Assembly (NCBI GenBank): GCA_028278405.1
Contig: JANQEK010000006.1
Coordinates: 62,001-126,000, forward strand
Origin: Nitrospinaceae bacterium
GTDB lineage: Bacteria; Nitrospinota; Nitrospinia; Nitrospinales; Nitrospinaceae
Direction: 5' to 3'
DNA length: 64,000 bases
The translations under genes and the position numbers were made by a program. Below are positions 29,259 to 38,782 of the stretch, one piece after another (position 1 is the stretch's first letter; the number at the start of each line of letters is the position of its first letter). Under the pieces are notes generated by a model. The model did no database searches. It saw nothing but the letters and a program-made list of their open reading frames with translations, and was not told the origin of the DNA.

Positions 29259-29604
29259 AGAGGCCGATGGGGTTGCCATCCGGATCTTTAAAGGTTGCGG
29301 TTTTGCCATAAGAAAGTGACTTTAACTTATCAATAAAAATAACTTTTTTTTCTTCAAGAAATGTGATCGCTTTTTCGATGGGGCGGGCTTCCAGCCAGAT
29401 CATGGCACCATTAGGATGTGGGCCCTCCGGTTGTTCGGCTAATGGGTCGATCTGGCGTAAAGCCAACCGCTGGCCGCCTACTTCAAACTCCACCCACTCT
29501 TCATTCTGAACCAGCAGTTTAAGGCCCAGGACATCCCTGTAAAATTTGAGCGCCTTCCTGAGGTCCAATGTGCAGTAATTGATGAAAGCTATTTTCTTAA
29601 ACAT
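29236..29604 (-). CDS. VOC superfamily (glyoxalase/bleomycin-resistance fold) protein
   Basis: Small metal-dependent-fold protein of 122 residues. It begins INYCTLDLRKALKFYRDVLGLKLL and ends with the repeat-half pattern TATFKDPDGNPIGLYEP, characteristic of VOC domains. The usual metal-ligand glutamates appear in EFEVGGQRLALRQ and NPIGLYEP. The substrate is unknown. It overlaps the membrane-protein gene downstream. Confidence 0.85.
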   Translation of the reverse strand: MFKKIAFINYCTLDLRKALKFYRDVLGLKLLVQNEEWVEFEVGGQRLALRQIDPLAEQPEGPHPNGAMIWLEARPIEKAITFLEEKKVIFIDKLKSLSYGKTATFKDPDGNPIGLYEPPPKE

Positions 29605-29691
29605 GGAGAATCTATCGCTCCGGGGAGATTGAATTTATCGATGACAAGTATCGTATACTATTGATCAGAATAATTCTATGAGGTTTACCGA

Positions 29692-30363
29692 TTGTCCAAT
29701 TCCGTTTCAGATAAAGATTATATTGTTGTGGTACACGGCATCGCCCGAACATACCGTTCCATGCGATCGTTGGCAAAGTTTTTGAAGTCCAAAGGATATC
29801 CGGTACTCAATGTGGATTACCCATCGACACGCGTTTCACTGGAATCTCTGGTAGAGCATATCTACAAGCAGGTGGCAGAATTCAATCGGGATACTCAGCG
29901 TAAAATCCATTTTGTAGGCTATTCCCTGGGTGGGTTGATGGTCCGGGGTCTGATTGATCGGTATCGTCCTTCCAATCTCGGTCGGGTGGTGCAACTGGCA
30001 CCGCCGAATCAGGGAAGCGAAGTGGCCGATTTCTGGAAAAACAATTTCCTGTTCAAATGGATTTTTGGACCTGCAGGTCAGGAATTGGGTGCCCGGGAAA
30101 AGAGCTTTGCCCGAATTCTGGGGCCAGTGGATTTTGAATTGGGGATTATTGCCGGCAACCGGACCTGGGACCCGATCTCGTCTGCAATGATTCAGGGACC
30201 GGATGACGGTAAGGTTTCGGTGGCAAGCACAAAAGTTTCAGGCTTTACCGACCATATTGTCATCCCTGCAACTCACACGTTTATCATCTACAACCGGGAA
30301 GCCTGGAATCAAACCCTTCATTTTCTTGAGCATGGAAAATTTAGGAGGGACTCTGAATCATGA
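29692..30363 (+). CDS. Alpha/beta-hydrolase (lipase/esterase-like)
   Basis: Hydrolase of 223 residues. The strand-turn VVVHGIARTYRSM holds the oxyanion region and the nucleophile elbow is VGYSLGGLMVRGL near residue 86 (G-Y-S-L-G). A likely acid and the final histidine lie in DDGKVSVAS and ATHTFIIYN. LAPPNQGSEVADF resembles triacylglycerol lipase/PGAP1-type proteins. It starts at TTG 29692 with GAGG 8 bases upstream. It overlaps the next gene by 4 bases (ATGA), suggesting a lipid-related pair. Confidence 0.82.
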   Translation: MSNSVSDKDYIVVVHGIARTYRSMRSLAKFLKSKGYPVLNVDYPSTRVSLESLVEHIYKQVAEFNRDTQRKIHFVGYSLGGLMVRGLIDRYRPSNLGRVVQLAPPNQGSEVADFWKNNFLFKWIFGPAGQELGAREKSFARILGPVDFELGIIAGNRTWDPISSAMIQGPDDGKVSVASTKVSGFTDHIVIPATHTFIIYNREAWNQTLHFLEHGKFRRDSES

Positions 30364-31157
30364 GTCGGAATCAACGCATCGCTCTTCTCTTGGGTATCAG
30401 TGGTATTGGCATCGCGGTCGCGTTCTTTTTTCCACCGATTGCGCAGGACCCGAATTACCATAACCTGTCGGACCGTCGGGTCATTGGAGGTATTCCTAAT
30501 TTCGGGGATGTGATTTCCAATATAGCGTTTCTTCTGGTGGGTGTATTGGGATTATGGAAGCTGGTTCAGATACGCGAAGATCGCTCCCGCATGATTCTAA
30601 AACAGGAAATATTGCCTTTCGCCGTTACTTTTGCGGGAGCTATTTTGATCTTTGCAGGATCTGCCTATTACCATTGGTCACCGAACAACGAAACCCTGGT
30701 GTGGGACCGGTTGCCGATGACTCTCGCTTTCATGGGCATCTTCTCCATGATTTTGGTCGAGAGAATCGACGTTAAGCTCGGCATTGTTTTATTGGTTCCG
30801 TTGCTGGTGTTGGGCGTGGCCAGTGTGGTGTACTGGCAGATGACCGAACAGGCCGGGCAAGGCGATCTGCGTCCCTATGCTCTGGTCCAGTTTTTACCGG
30901 TATTGCTCATACCGCTGATGCTCTGGTTGTTCCCGGCGCGCTATAGTGGCGCCCGTTACATTCTGGAAATGATCGGCTGGTTTTTGTTATCCAAAGTACC
31001 GGAGTTCCTGGACGCAAATATTTGGGGATGGACAGGCGAGTGGATTGCAGGGCATTCGATCAAGCATTGTGTCGCAGCAGCGGCGCTTTATTCCCTGGTG
31101 CGCTATTTACAGCACCGCCAGCGTATTTCAGCCGAGTCCACAGGTGTCGGTTCTTAA
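30360..31157 (+). CDS. Ceramidase-like (CREST superfamily) membrane hydrolase
   Basis: Multi-pass membrane protein of 265 residues with about seven hydrophobic segments. The N-terminal FPPIAQDPNYHNLSDRRVIGGIPNFGDVISNIAFLL block is typical of bacterial alkaline-ceramidase-like proteins. The CREST metal and catalytic residues are visible: Ser and His in GSAYYHWSPNN, Asp in VWDRLPMTL, and the His pair in GHSIKHCVAAAA. Members hydrolyse amide bonds in lipids; the substrate here is unknown. It is coupled to the esterase upstream and overlaps the convergent fusion gene by 4 bases. Confidence 0.82.
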   Translation: MSRNQRIALLLGISGIGIAVAFFFPPIAQDPNYHNLSDRRVIGGIPNFGDVISNIAFLLVGVLGLWKLVQIREDRSRMILKQEILPFAVTFAGAILIFAGSAYYHWSPNNETLVWDRLPMTLAFMGIFSMILVERIDVKLGIVLLVPLLVLGVASVVYWQMTEQAGQGDLRPYALVQFLPVLLIPLMLWLFPARYSGARYILEMIGWFLLSKVPEFLDANIWGWTGEWIAGHSIKHCVAAAALYSLVRYLQHRQRISAESTGVGS

Positions 31158-34100
31158 ACGTTTTGGCCGGAAACGATTTCCTGGGTGGTTACGTAATCAA
31201 TTTTGCCGGTGCCCAGCAGAGGAATTTTATCGACATAGACAATTTTTTTGGGCAGGCCAAGTTCCGACAGCCCCTGATTGCGGACGTATTCGGTGATCTC
31301 CTGTTTCTGCGCTTCTTTATTTTCTGTGACCAGGACCAATTGTTCCCCTTTTTTCTCGTCCGGGATAGCGACGACCGCATGCGCATGATCTGGCCATAGC
31401 TTTGATAAAAACCCTTCTACCGCGGTGAGGGAAACCATCTCTCCCCCTACCTTGGCAAACCGTTTGGCCCGGCCCTTGATCGTGATATAGCCTTCGTCGT
31501 CGATATCTACAATATCGCCTGTGTCATACCATCCGTTTTCCGGCGGCACAAGTACTCCCGGAGATTTTGATAACAGATAACCCAGCATGATGTTGGGGCC
31601 GGAAACGTGGAGTCGCCCTCCTTCTTGAATTCCCGCTACTTCTTCAAGTCGATGATGAATGCCCGGCACGAGGCGTCCAACCGTTCCCGGTTTGTTCTGC
31701 ATGGGTGTGTTGACCGCCAGGATCGGAGAAGTTTCGGTTGCACCATACCCTTCAAAGATGCGGACCCCGAATTTTTCCGCCCACAGTTTGCGTGTTTCTT
31801 CCTTGAGTTTTTCGGCTCCGGCAAAAACATAGCGCAGGCTGTAGAAATCGTAGGGATGCCCGTAATGTGCATAACCGGAGAGAAAAGTATCGGTTCCAAA
31901 CATAATTGTTGCATTCGAGTCGTAGGATAATTCCGGGATAATCCGGTAATGCAGCGGTGACGGATAGAAAAAAACTTTCGCTCCCGATAGAATGGGAAGC
32001 AGGGTACCACCGGTCAACCCGAAGGAATGAAATACCGGCAGGGCATTGAAGACGACATCGTTCGGCCCAAAATCGATTCGTGAACCGGTCTGATAGCGGT
32101 TTGCCAGGATATTGGCGTGACTCAGAACCACCCCTTTGGGTGTTCCTTCAGATCCGGAAGTGAACAATACAAAAGCCGGTGAGTCCGGGTTTTTGTTAGG
32201 GCACACCTTTGAATAATGAGTTTGAGGAAAAAATCCGGCCACGAAGCCGGAGGCTTTGGTTAGCAGGCCGATTTTCTTTGCAAAATCTTCCAGGTAGATG
32301 AGCTGGACCCCAGCCGCTTTAAGGGCCTGATCGGTTTCTCCTAGACCGGCACTTTCTATAAACTTATGGGAGGTGAACACGGTCTTAATGCGTGCGGTTT
32401 CGCAGGCGGACAGGATGTTTTGCTTTCCGACGGAAAAGTTCAGCATGGCGGGAACCCTGCCGTAAGCCTGCAGGGCAAAGAACGTAACCATGGTGCTGAC
32501 CATGTTGGGCAACAGGACCCCAACATATTCTTCGGGCTTTGTAATCTCTGATATGGATTTTCCCAGAATAAAACTCTTGGTAATCAATCGATCATAGGTA
32601 ACGGGGTCTCTTTGTATGTCTTCGGCGATAACCCGGCTGGCTCCATGTGTGGTTTTCGCATCCAATAGAGCTTGAAACAGGGTTTGACGAAAATTACTGG
32701 CCTGAAACATCATCAGGGTCATGATGTCGGATAACTGGGAACCAGCCATTTTCCTGCGGGCACCGCCTTTGACGTCTTCGGGAATATGGAACTTTTGGGG
32801 CTCTAAAACAGTCAGGGTGATCTTTGGAAACCACCGGGTGCGGATGTTGCCTTTCAAACGGGAAAAAGGAGTGTACTGGGCGCCATCAAGACGGACCGGC
32901 ACAATATATGCGCCTGATTTATCAGCGATCATGCCCGATCCTTCATAGACTTTCATGAGAGAGCCGGTGACGGTGATCCGGCCTTCCGGGAAAATCACCA
33001 CGTGGTTTTTTTCTTTGATGGATTCAATCAGAGACTTGGCGGCCATAGGATTGGTGGGGTCGAGAGGGAAGGTTTCTATCAACTTCAGGAAAGGCTTGAC
33101 CAGCCAGTGTTGGGCCACCTTGGTGTTGATCGCAAATGTTAACCGGGAGGGGAAATAAGTGGCGAGCAGTGCCGCATCCAGATAGGAAAGGTGATTGGCA
33201 ACGATGATGAGGTTTTCATTCTGTACGGCTTTAAAATTTTCCATCCCCTTCACTTCCACCTTGTAGCAGGCATTAAAAATCCAGTACAAGATGGATTTGA
33301 GGAGAGCCGCAGGCAACAGCTGGCAGGCATAGATGGCCACGGCTCCATTCAGAATGGCGATGGTCAGAAATACCTGGTTAACATTGAATCCCAGCGTCAG
33401 CATGATCATTGCGCCGATGGCCGAGATCACCATGAACAGGGCATTTAAAATATTATTGCTAGCAATGGTCCTGGAGCGATAATTGGGTTCGCTCCTGGCT
33501 TGTATGATGGCGTATAGAGGAACGATATAAATACCGCTGGAAACACTGATCATGAACATGTCACCCAGAATGCGCCAGCTCGAGATATGGGAAAGAAATG
33601 CTCCGGCGCCGATCAGCCCTTCGTCTGCGCTGGTGAACATGTGTTGGCTGGCAAAATAGAGGTCTACCGTGAACACGGAGACCCCGATAATTCCCAGGGG
33701 AACAAATGTGGCTTCGACTTCTCCTTTCAGTAACTGATTACAAAGCAGAGAACCGATTCCAACTCCGATAGTGAATATGGACAGGAACAGAGTGACCAGT
33801 TGTTCATTGCCTCCAATAATATCTTTCGAATAGGTCGGGAACTGCGCCAGGAAAGTAGCCCCTACAAGCCAGAACCATGAGATACCGAGAATGGAAAGAA
33901 AAATTTCGCGGTTCTGTCGGGCATGTGAAACAATTTCCCAAGTTTCCCTCAGGAAATTGTAATCCACCTTGAGTTTGGGTGAAGCCGGTTGACCGACGGG
34001 AATGTAAAAACTGCTCGCCCAACCGAGAGCGGCAATAAGGATCACCATACCGGATATCAGCAGAATCCCATTTTCGGTAAGAATTAATAAACCGCCGACC

Positions 34101-34588
34101 AGGGTTCCAACCAGGATGGAGATAAAAGTTCCCGCTTCGATCAGGCCGTTGCCCCCGATCAATTCGTCTTCTTCAATTTTTTCAGGAAGTATGCCGTATT
34201 TGATGGGACCGAAGAAAGTGGACTGGGTGCCCATGAGAAACAGGATGGTCATCAGAAGCCAAACGCTCTCCATGTAAAACCCAACAGTAGCTCCTACCAT
34301 TAGAAGGATTTCAACAAACTTGATAATGCGGACCAGAAAAACTTTTTCGTATTTATCGGCCAGTTGTCCGGCCGTGGCAGAAAACAGAAAAAAGGGAAGG
34401 ATAAAAATTCCGGCTGCGGCAGTGACCATGATTTGGGAATTGAGTCCCGCTTTTTCAGCAACAACGTAGGTGATCAATATCACCAGTGCATTTTTATAGA
34501 CGTTGTCGTTGAAAGCGCCGAGGAATTGGGTGATAAATAAGGGCAAAAAACGGCGGGTTTTGAGGAGATCAAACTGGTTGTGCGACAT
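31154..34588 (-). CDS. aas: LplT-PlsC-AAS fusion: lysophospholipid transporter, acyltransferase and acyl-ACP synthetase
   Basis: A three-domain protein of about 1144 residues for recovering lysophospholipids. I start it at ATG 34588 (MSHNQFDLLKTRRFLPLFIT); the in-frame start at 34654 adds 22 unlikely residues. Residues about 1-410 are an LplT-like MFS permease (FLGAFNDNVYKNALV). About 420-620 are a PlsC-type acyltransferase with NHLSYLDA (HX4D) and FPEGRITVTG. About 640-1144 are an adenylate-forming domain with FTSGSEGTPKGVVLSH, FEGYGATETSP and YDTGDIVDIDDEGYI. In E. coli LplT and Aas are separate proteins. Confidence 0.92.
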   Translation of the reverse strand: MSHNQFDLLKTRRFLPLFITQFLGAFNDNVYKNALVILITYVVAEKAGLNSQIMVTAAAGIFILPFFLFSATAGQLADKYEKVFLVRIIKFVEILLMVGATVGFYMESVWLLMTILFLMGTQSTFFGPIKYGILPEKIEEDELIGGNGLIEAGTFISILVGTLVGGLLILTENGILLISGMVILIAALGWASSFYIPVGQPASPKLKVDYNFLRETWEIVSHARQNREIFLSILGISWFWLVGATFLAQFPTYSKDIIGGNEQLVTLFLSIFTIGVGIGSLLCNQLLKGEVEATFVPLGIIGVSVFTVDLYFASQHMFTSADEGLIGAGAFLSHISSWRILGDMFMISVSSGIYIVPLYAIIQARSEPNYRSRTIASNNILNALFMVISAIGAMIMLTLGFNVNQVFLTIAILNGAVAIYACQLLPAALLKSILYWIFNACYKVEVKGMENFKAVQNENLIIVANHLSYLDAALLATYFPSRLTFAINTKVAQHWLVKPFLKLIETFPLDPTNPMAAKSLIESIKEKNHVVIFPEGRITVTGSLMKVYEGSGMIADKSGAYIVPVRLDGAQYTPFSRLKGNIRTRWFPKITLTVLEPQKFHIPEDVKGGARRKMAGSQLSDIMTLMMFQASNFRQTLFQALLDAKTTHGASRVIAEDIQRDPVTYDRLITKSFILGKSISEITKPEEYVGVLLPNMVSTMVTFFALQAYGRVPAMLNFSVGKQNILSACETARIKTVFTSHKFIESAGLGETDQALKAAGVQLIYLEDFAKKIGLLTKASGFVAGFFPQTHYSKVCPNKNPDSPAFVLFTSGSEGTPKGVVLSHANILANRYQTGSRIDFGPNDVVFNALPVFHSFGLTGGTLLPILSGAKVFFYPSPLHYRIIPELSYDSNATIMFGTDTFLSGYAHYGHPYDFYSLRYVFAGAEKLKEETRKLWAEKFGVRIFEGYGATETSPILAVNTPMQNKPGTVGRLVPGIHHRLEEVAGIQEGGRLHVSGPNIMLGYLLSKSPGVLVPPENGWYDTGDIVDIDDEGYITIKGRAKRFAKVGGEMVSLTAVEGFLSKLWPDHAHAVVAIPDEKKGEQLVLVTENKEAQKQEITEYVRNQGLSELGLPKKIVYVDKIPLLGTGKIDYVTTQEIVSGQNV

Positions 34589-34746
34589 GCGGGGCTCTGA
34601 AAAGAATGTAAGATCGGGTTGGGTTCGGGCCGGATTGAAAGAATCATTGCCCAAATCTCGATAAATATTCTAGCATTAATCGGATTTATTATTGTAATGG
34701 GTTTTCAGACGAAGATCATGATCTCTAAAAGGTGCTGTTTCATTGA

Positions 34747-34776
34747 TTGACTTATAGCGTTCACCGCGACTATAGT
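34747..34776 (+). promoter_or_regulatory. Sigma-70-type promoter for the EamA permease
   Basis: TTGACT (34747-34752), 18-base spacer, TATAGT (34771-34776). Transcription would start near 34783, leaving a leader of about 80 bases. Confidence 0.6.
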
Positions 34777-34864
34777 TTTTATTAGCAGGTGAGTCCCCGC
34801 CTCAGTCCTCAGCGGTTTCTCTGATATCCTTCACCACATCCATAGAAATCAAGGAGCCATTCGA

Positions 34865-35761
34865 TTGTCCCTAACCAGTATCGGTTTAATTCTTTTGTCA
34901 TCCCTGTTTCACGCTTTGTGGAACGTATTGACCCAGACCAGCCGAAATTCCAACCTGCTGTCCGGCCTCAAGGGAATATGGATCATGTTTATAGGGGTGA
35001 TGATTTATGTCCTAAAGGGAAACGAGTTTTTTCCTCCCGGAATCGGTCTTTGGATTGTATTGTCAGGTGTTTTACATGGACTGTATATTATGAGCCTCTC
35101 GCAGGCTTACAGCGTTCAGGATATCTCTTATGTATACCCGATTGCCCGGTCGGCTCCGGTGTTTGTCCCTTTTTTCTCATGGTTATTGTTGGGAGAACAG
35201 TTGGGGTGGATTTCCTTTCTCGCCATAGCAATGATCTTGCTGGCTGTTTACACTCTGCATTTTGAGGGACATCTGGTTCGGGGATTCAAAAACCTTTGGG
35301 ATGCTATTCTGCACAAAGATCTGCGTTGGGCTTTCATTACTCTGGCTCTCGTGGTGTCCTACAGTCTGGTTGATAAGCAAGGTATGGATCTATTCGCTTT
35401 TCACCGGCCCGACGACAAATTCGCCAACGGGCTCGTGTTCTTCTTTACGGAAGCCATGATAGGATTTTCCATATGTAATCTTTATTTATTTTGGAAATAT
35501 CCACGTAAGGAAATTGTGAGTGTCTGGCGAGGAGAATGGCTGCGGGGACTGATCGCCGGTTTGGCCACCATCGGCTCGTACGGCTTGATCTGTGTGGTTC
35601 TGCAATCCGAACCGGTGGGGCAGGTGGTGGCGGTTCGCCAGACCAGCGTTCTCATGGTTGTGGTCTGGGGATGCTGGAAACTGAGCGAACCTTTTGGAAA
35701 ACAGCGAATCGTGGCCGCCTGCCTGACGATATTAGGCGTCGGTTTAATGGCATGGGATTAA
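34865..35761 (+). CDS. EamA (drug/metabolite transporter) family permease
   Basis: Inner-membrane protein of 298 residues with about ten hydrophobic segments and two EamA repeats. The N-terminal LILLSSLFHALWNVLTQTSR and VYPIARSAPVFVPFFSWLLLGEQLG are typical of the family. The start is TTG at 34865 with AAGGAG 8 bases upstream. The substrate is unknown; relatives export amino acids, metabolites or drugs. Confidence 0.85.
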   Translation: MSLTSIGLILLSSLFHALWNVLTQTSRNSNLLSGLKGIWIMFIGVMIYVLKGNEFFPPGIGLWIVLSGVLHGLYIMSLSQAYSVQDISYVYPIARSAPVFVPFFSWLLLGEQLGWISFLAIAMILLAVYTLHFEGHLVRGFKNLWDAILHKDLRWAFITLALVVSYSLVDKQGMDLFAFHRPDDKFANGLVFFFTEAMIGFSICNLYLFWKYPRKEIVSVWRGEWLRGLIAGLATIGSYGLICVVLQSEPVGQVVAVRQTSVLMVVVWGCWKLSEPFGKQRIVAACLTILGVGLMAWD

Positions 35762-35771
35762 CTTTCCTCTT

Positions 35772-35818
35772 ACATTAAAAAGATTTAATGTCACTATTCG
35801 GGGGTGGGCTACTATAAT
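35772..35818 (+). promoter_or_regulatory. Palindrome and -10 element upstream of the M16 protease
   Basis: ACATTAAA-AAGA-TTTAATGT (35772-35791) is a perfect 8-bp inverted repeat. A consensus TATAAT is at 35813-35818 with only a weak -35 candidate. The palindrome could be an operator or a weak terminator of the EamA gene. It has no T-tract. Confidence 0.4.
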
Positions 35819-35887
35819 AAGTAAAAGGCCGGTATAGAGAGGCCTCATCTTACAAGATTTTCTGTTTCCTGATCAACGAGGTGTTTT

Positions 35888-38680
35888 GTGAAATTCCTTT
35901 CGATTCGATTGTTTATAAAAATTCTGGTTGCGGTCTGGTTGATTGTTTCATGGAGTTCTGTGGAAGCCGCTCAGCGTGATACCCGAACTCTGGTTCTCGA
36001 TAACGGATTACAAGTTCTGCTCATGCATGATCCCGACGTGGATCGAAGCGCAGCGGCACTGTCGGTTGGGGTGGGTCAGTTGTATGATCCCTGGGAGAAA
36101 CAGGGATTGGCTCATTATCTGGAACACATGCTGTTTTTGGGAACTAAAAAATACCCGAAAGTAAGTTCGTTTAAGGAATATCTAAATGCTAATTCCGGAG
36201 CCAGTAATGCATACACGGGAGCGGATATTACGAATTACTTTCTTCAGGTCAGCCACCATGCCTTTGAAGGAGCTTTGGATCGCTTCAGTGGTTTTTTCCG
36301 GGAACCCTTGTTTGATAAAAAATATGCTGAACGGGAAGTCAATGCCGTCAACAGCGAATTTGATAAGAACCGTCTACAGGACGGCTGGCGGAGCAACCAT
36401 TTAATTCATCAGATCAGTGAAAAGGGGCATCCTATAAGAAAATTTGGTATTGGGAATAAGGAGACTCTTGCCGGAGACAATCGCGCAGTTCTCCTGGCCT
36501 TCCACAAGAAACACTATGCCGCATCCAACATGCGGTTGACGATCCTTTCCACCTTGTCTCTCAATGAACAGGAGCAACTGGCCCGGCAGTATTTCTCCAA
36601 TATACCGGACCACCCGATAGAAAAACTTGTCATTGATTCTGATTTTCGCAAGCCACTCAAGGAAAAGTACCGCTTCATTAAAATTAAATCCATCAAGGAT
36701 ACGCGGAGGTTGGAACTCGAATTTCCGACGATTCGTTTGCATGATCATCAAGACAGTAAACCCGCTTCAGTCGTGGCCTCGGTGCTCGGCTATGAAGGGA
36801 AAGGCTCCTTGTTATCCAAACTGAAAGAGGAAGGTTTGGCGCTCGGTTTATCCGCCGGAGGCGGGGACCTCCACCCCAATATTTCCACCTTTGATATCGG
36901 TATTAGCCTCACTGAAAAGGGAGAAGCCGAATACCAGCGGATATTGGAACTGGTTTTTTCCTATATCGAGATGCTCCGTAAAACAGGCTTCAAGGAATAC
37001 ACCTTCAAGGAAATTCAGGCCATGGCGCAAATCAATTTTGATTGGAAAAGTCCTGCCGAGGGGATGGGGTATGTGGCCGGTCGTGCCGCCTTGATGCAGA
37101 ATTATAAGCTGAGTGAAGTCGAAACCCTGCCTTATTTGTTCACAAAACACGATCCGGATGCCTACCGGGCGGTGTTGGAAACCCTGAAGCCGGAGAATAT
37201 GCTGGTCAGTTTAATGAGCCAGAAAGTGAAAACCGACAATACTGAAAAATATTTTGGCACTGAATATGCTTTTGAAGAAATCGGAGGGGAATCGTTTCGA
37301 CGGCTGGTGAATCCTCCGCAGGTTGACGGGATGACCTATCCTGAGAAAAACGATTTTATTCCCTACAATCTGGCGTTGATCGATGACAAGCCGATTACCG
37401 TTCGGGACGACCAACACGCCAAAGTCTGGTTCAAGTTTGACGATCGTTTCAAACAACCCAAGGTCTTTCTCCAATTATTGATTGAGACGCCTCTCGTGTA
37501 TGACACGGTGGATCATCTGGCTCAATCGAAATTGTATGAGGTTGCTCTGCAAGAGGGCTTGAACGAGATCACTTATCCCATTTCACTGGCGGGTCTGTCC
37601 TATAATCTCGGTATTGAAAAACGCGGTATGACCCTGTCAGTAGGGGGGTATTCGGAACGGACCACGGATCTCCTTCGATTGGTTACCAAAAATTTGAGAC
37701 AGATTCGTATTGATGAAGAGAAGTTTCAGAACCTCAAGGAAGCAATCGTTCGTAGTATGGAGAACCGCAAGCTGGGCCAATCCTATTCGCGTGCGGGTTA
37801 CTACAATCGGCAATTATGGATTGTCAAACAATACACCGAAGACGAATTGATCGCGGCTCTCAAAAAAGTAACCCTGAAAGATATTAGGGATTATGCACTG
37901 AAACTTTACGAGAGAGCTTTCATCCGCGGTGTGGTCCACGGGAATTGGACCGCTAAGCAGGCTCGAAAAAGCCTTGATATCGTGCTGGAGGAAATCAAGA
38001 GCCAGCCGTTGCCGGAAGAAGAGAGATACCAGGAAGTGGTTGAGGTGCTGGACCCGGGTGAAAGGATACGGTTTTCAAGGCAAATTGCCGACAACAACAA
38101 CTCCATTTACTATACGTTGCAGGCGGGGGAACGCAGTTTTCAAGAGCAGGCTCGGGGAGCCATGGTCGCTTCAATTGTTGAAAGCGACTTTTACACTCAA
38201 ATGCGAACCAATCAACAGCTGGGGTATATTGTCTGGAGTTTTCACAACCGGGTTGAGGAACGCCTCTTTTTTAAGATGATTATCCAGTCCGCTGGATACG
38301 GTCCCTTTGAACTGCAAAAGCGAGTTGAGGCCTGGATGAAGCAATCAGGAAAGCTATTCACGGATCTTTCTGATGAGGAATTCGAGAAACATCGCAAGAG
38401 TTTGATTGTTTCGCTTGAGAAAAAAGGGGACAGCATCGCGGAAATGACTGGGGATTTATATTATTTTGCAGTAGATGAAAAAGGCGATTTTGACTATAAA
38501 AAGAAACTGGTAAAAGTAGTCAAAAACCTGACCAAGGAAGAAGTGGTCAAGGCGGGCCTTAGAATATTGCAGGATCCCGATGTGGCTCGTTCCATTGTCC
38601 TTATGCGTTCCAGAAGTAACAAGGACAAGGTTCCCGATGGAGTCGTGAGCGAAGTGCAATCGCTAAAAAACAGAGGATAA
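35888..38680 (+). CDS. Exported M16 (insulinase/pitrilysin) zinc protease
   Basis: Periplasmic zinc peptidase of 930 residues, the length of protease III/insulysin. The signal peptide is MKFLSIRLFIKILVAVWLIV with a cleavage region near SSVEAAQ. The inverted zinc motif HYLEHMLFLGTKKYP (HxxEH) is near residue 77. The third zinc ligand is in AEREVNAVNSEFDKN, 70-odd residues later. Four homologous domains follow, including the QLGYIVWS segment typical of the large M16A group. The start codon is GTG with GAGG 9 bases upstream. It likely degrades small peptides or signal-peptide remnants. Confidence 0.92.
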   Translation: MKFLSIRLFIKILVAVWLIVSWSSVEAAQRDTRTLVLDNGLQVLLMHDPDVDRSAAALSVGVGQLYDPWEKQGLAHYLEHMLFLGTKKYPKVSSFKEYLNANSGASNAYTGADITNYFLQVSHHAFEGALDRFSGFFREPLFDKKYAEREVNAVNSEFDKNRLQDGWRSNHLIHQISEKGHPIRKFGIGNKETLAGDNRAVLLAFHKKHYAASNMRLTILSTLSLNEQEQLARQYFSNIPDHPIEKLVIDSDFRKPLKEKYRFIKIKSIKDTRRLELEFPTIRLHDHQDSKPASVVASVLGYEGKGSLLSKLKEEGLALGLSAGGGDLHPNISTFDIGISLTEKGEAEYQRILELVFSYIEMLRKTGFKEYTFKEIQAMAQINFDWKSPAEGMGYVAGRAALMQNYKLSEVETLPYLFTKHDPDAYRAVLETLKPENMLVSLMSQKVKTDNTEKYFGTEYAFEEIGGESFRRLVNPPQVDGMTYPEKNDFIPYNLALIDDKPITVRDDQHAKVWFKFDDRFKQPKVFLQLLIETPLVYDTVDHLAQSKLYEVALQEGLNEITYPISLAGLSYNLGIEKRGMTLSVGGYSERTTDLLRLVTKNLRQIRIDEEKFQNLKEAIVRSMENRKLGQSYSRAGYYNRQLWIVKQYTEDELIAALKKVTLKDIRDYALKLYERAFIRGVVHGNWTAKQARKSLDIVLEEIKSQPLPEEERYQEVVEVLDPGERIRFSRQIADNNNSIYYTLQAGERSFQEQARGAMVASIVESDFYTQMRTNQQLGYIVWSFHNRVEERLFFKMIIQSAGYGPFELQKRVEAWMKQSGKLFTDLSDEEFEKHRKSLIVSLEKKGDSIAEMTGDLYYFAVDEKGDFDYKKKLVKVVKNLTKEEVVKAGLRILQDPDVARSIVLMRSRSNKDKVPDGVVSEVQSLKNRG

Positions 38681-38739
38681 TTATCTAATAAATCCTATAT
38701 TTATAAAGAATTGTCTAGAAATTAGGTAATCTTGTTCAC

Positions 38740-38772
38740 GCCCTCATTTCTGAAGGAATGAGGGCTTTTTTT
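38740..38772 (+). terminator. Intrinsic terminator after the M16 protease
   Basis: GCCCTCATT (38740-38748), an 8-base loop, AATGAGGGC (38757-38765), followed by seven T. It lies just before the 3' end of the convergent aldolase gene. Confidence 0.9.
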
Positions 38773-38782
38773 GTGCTGTCAA

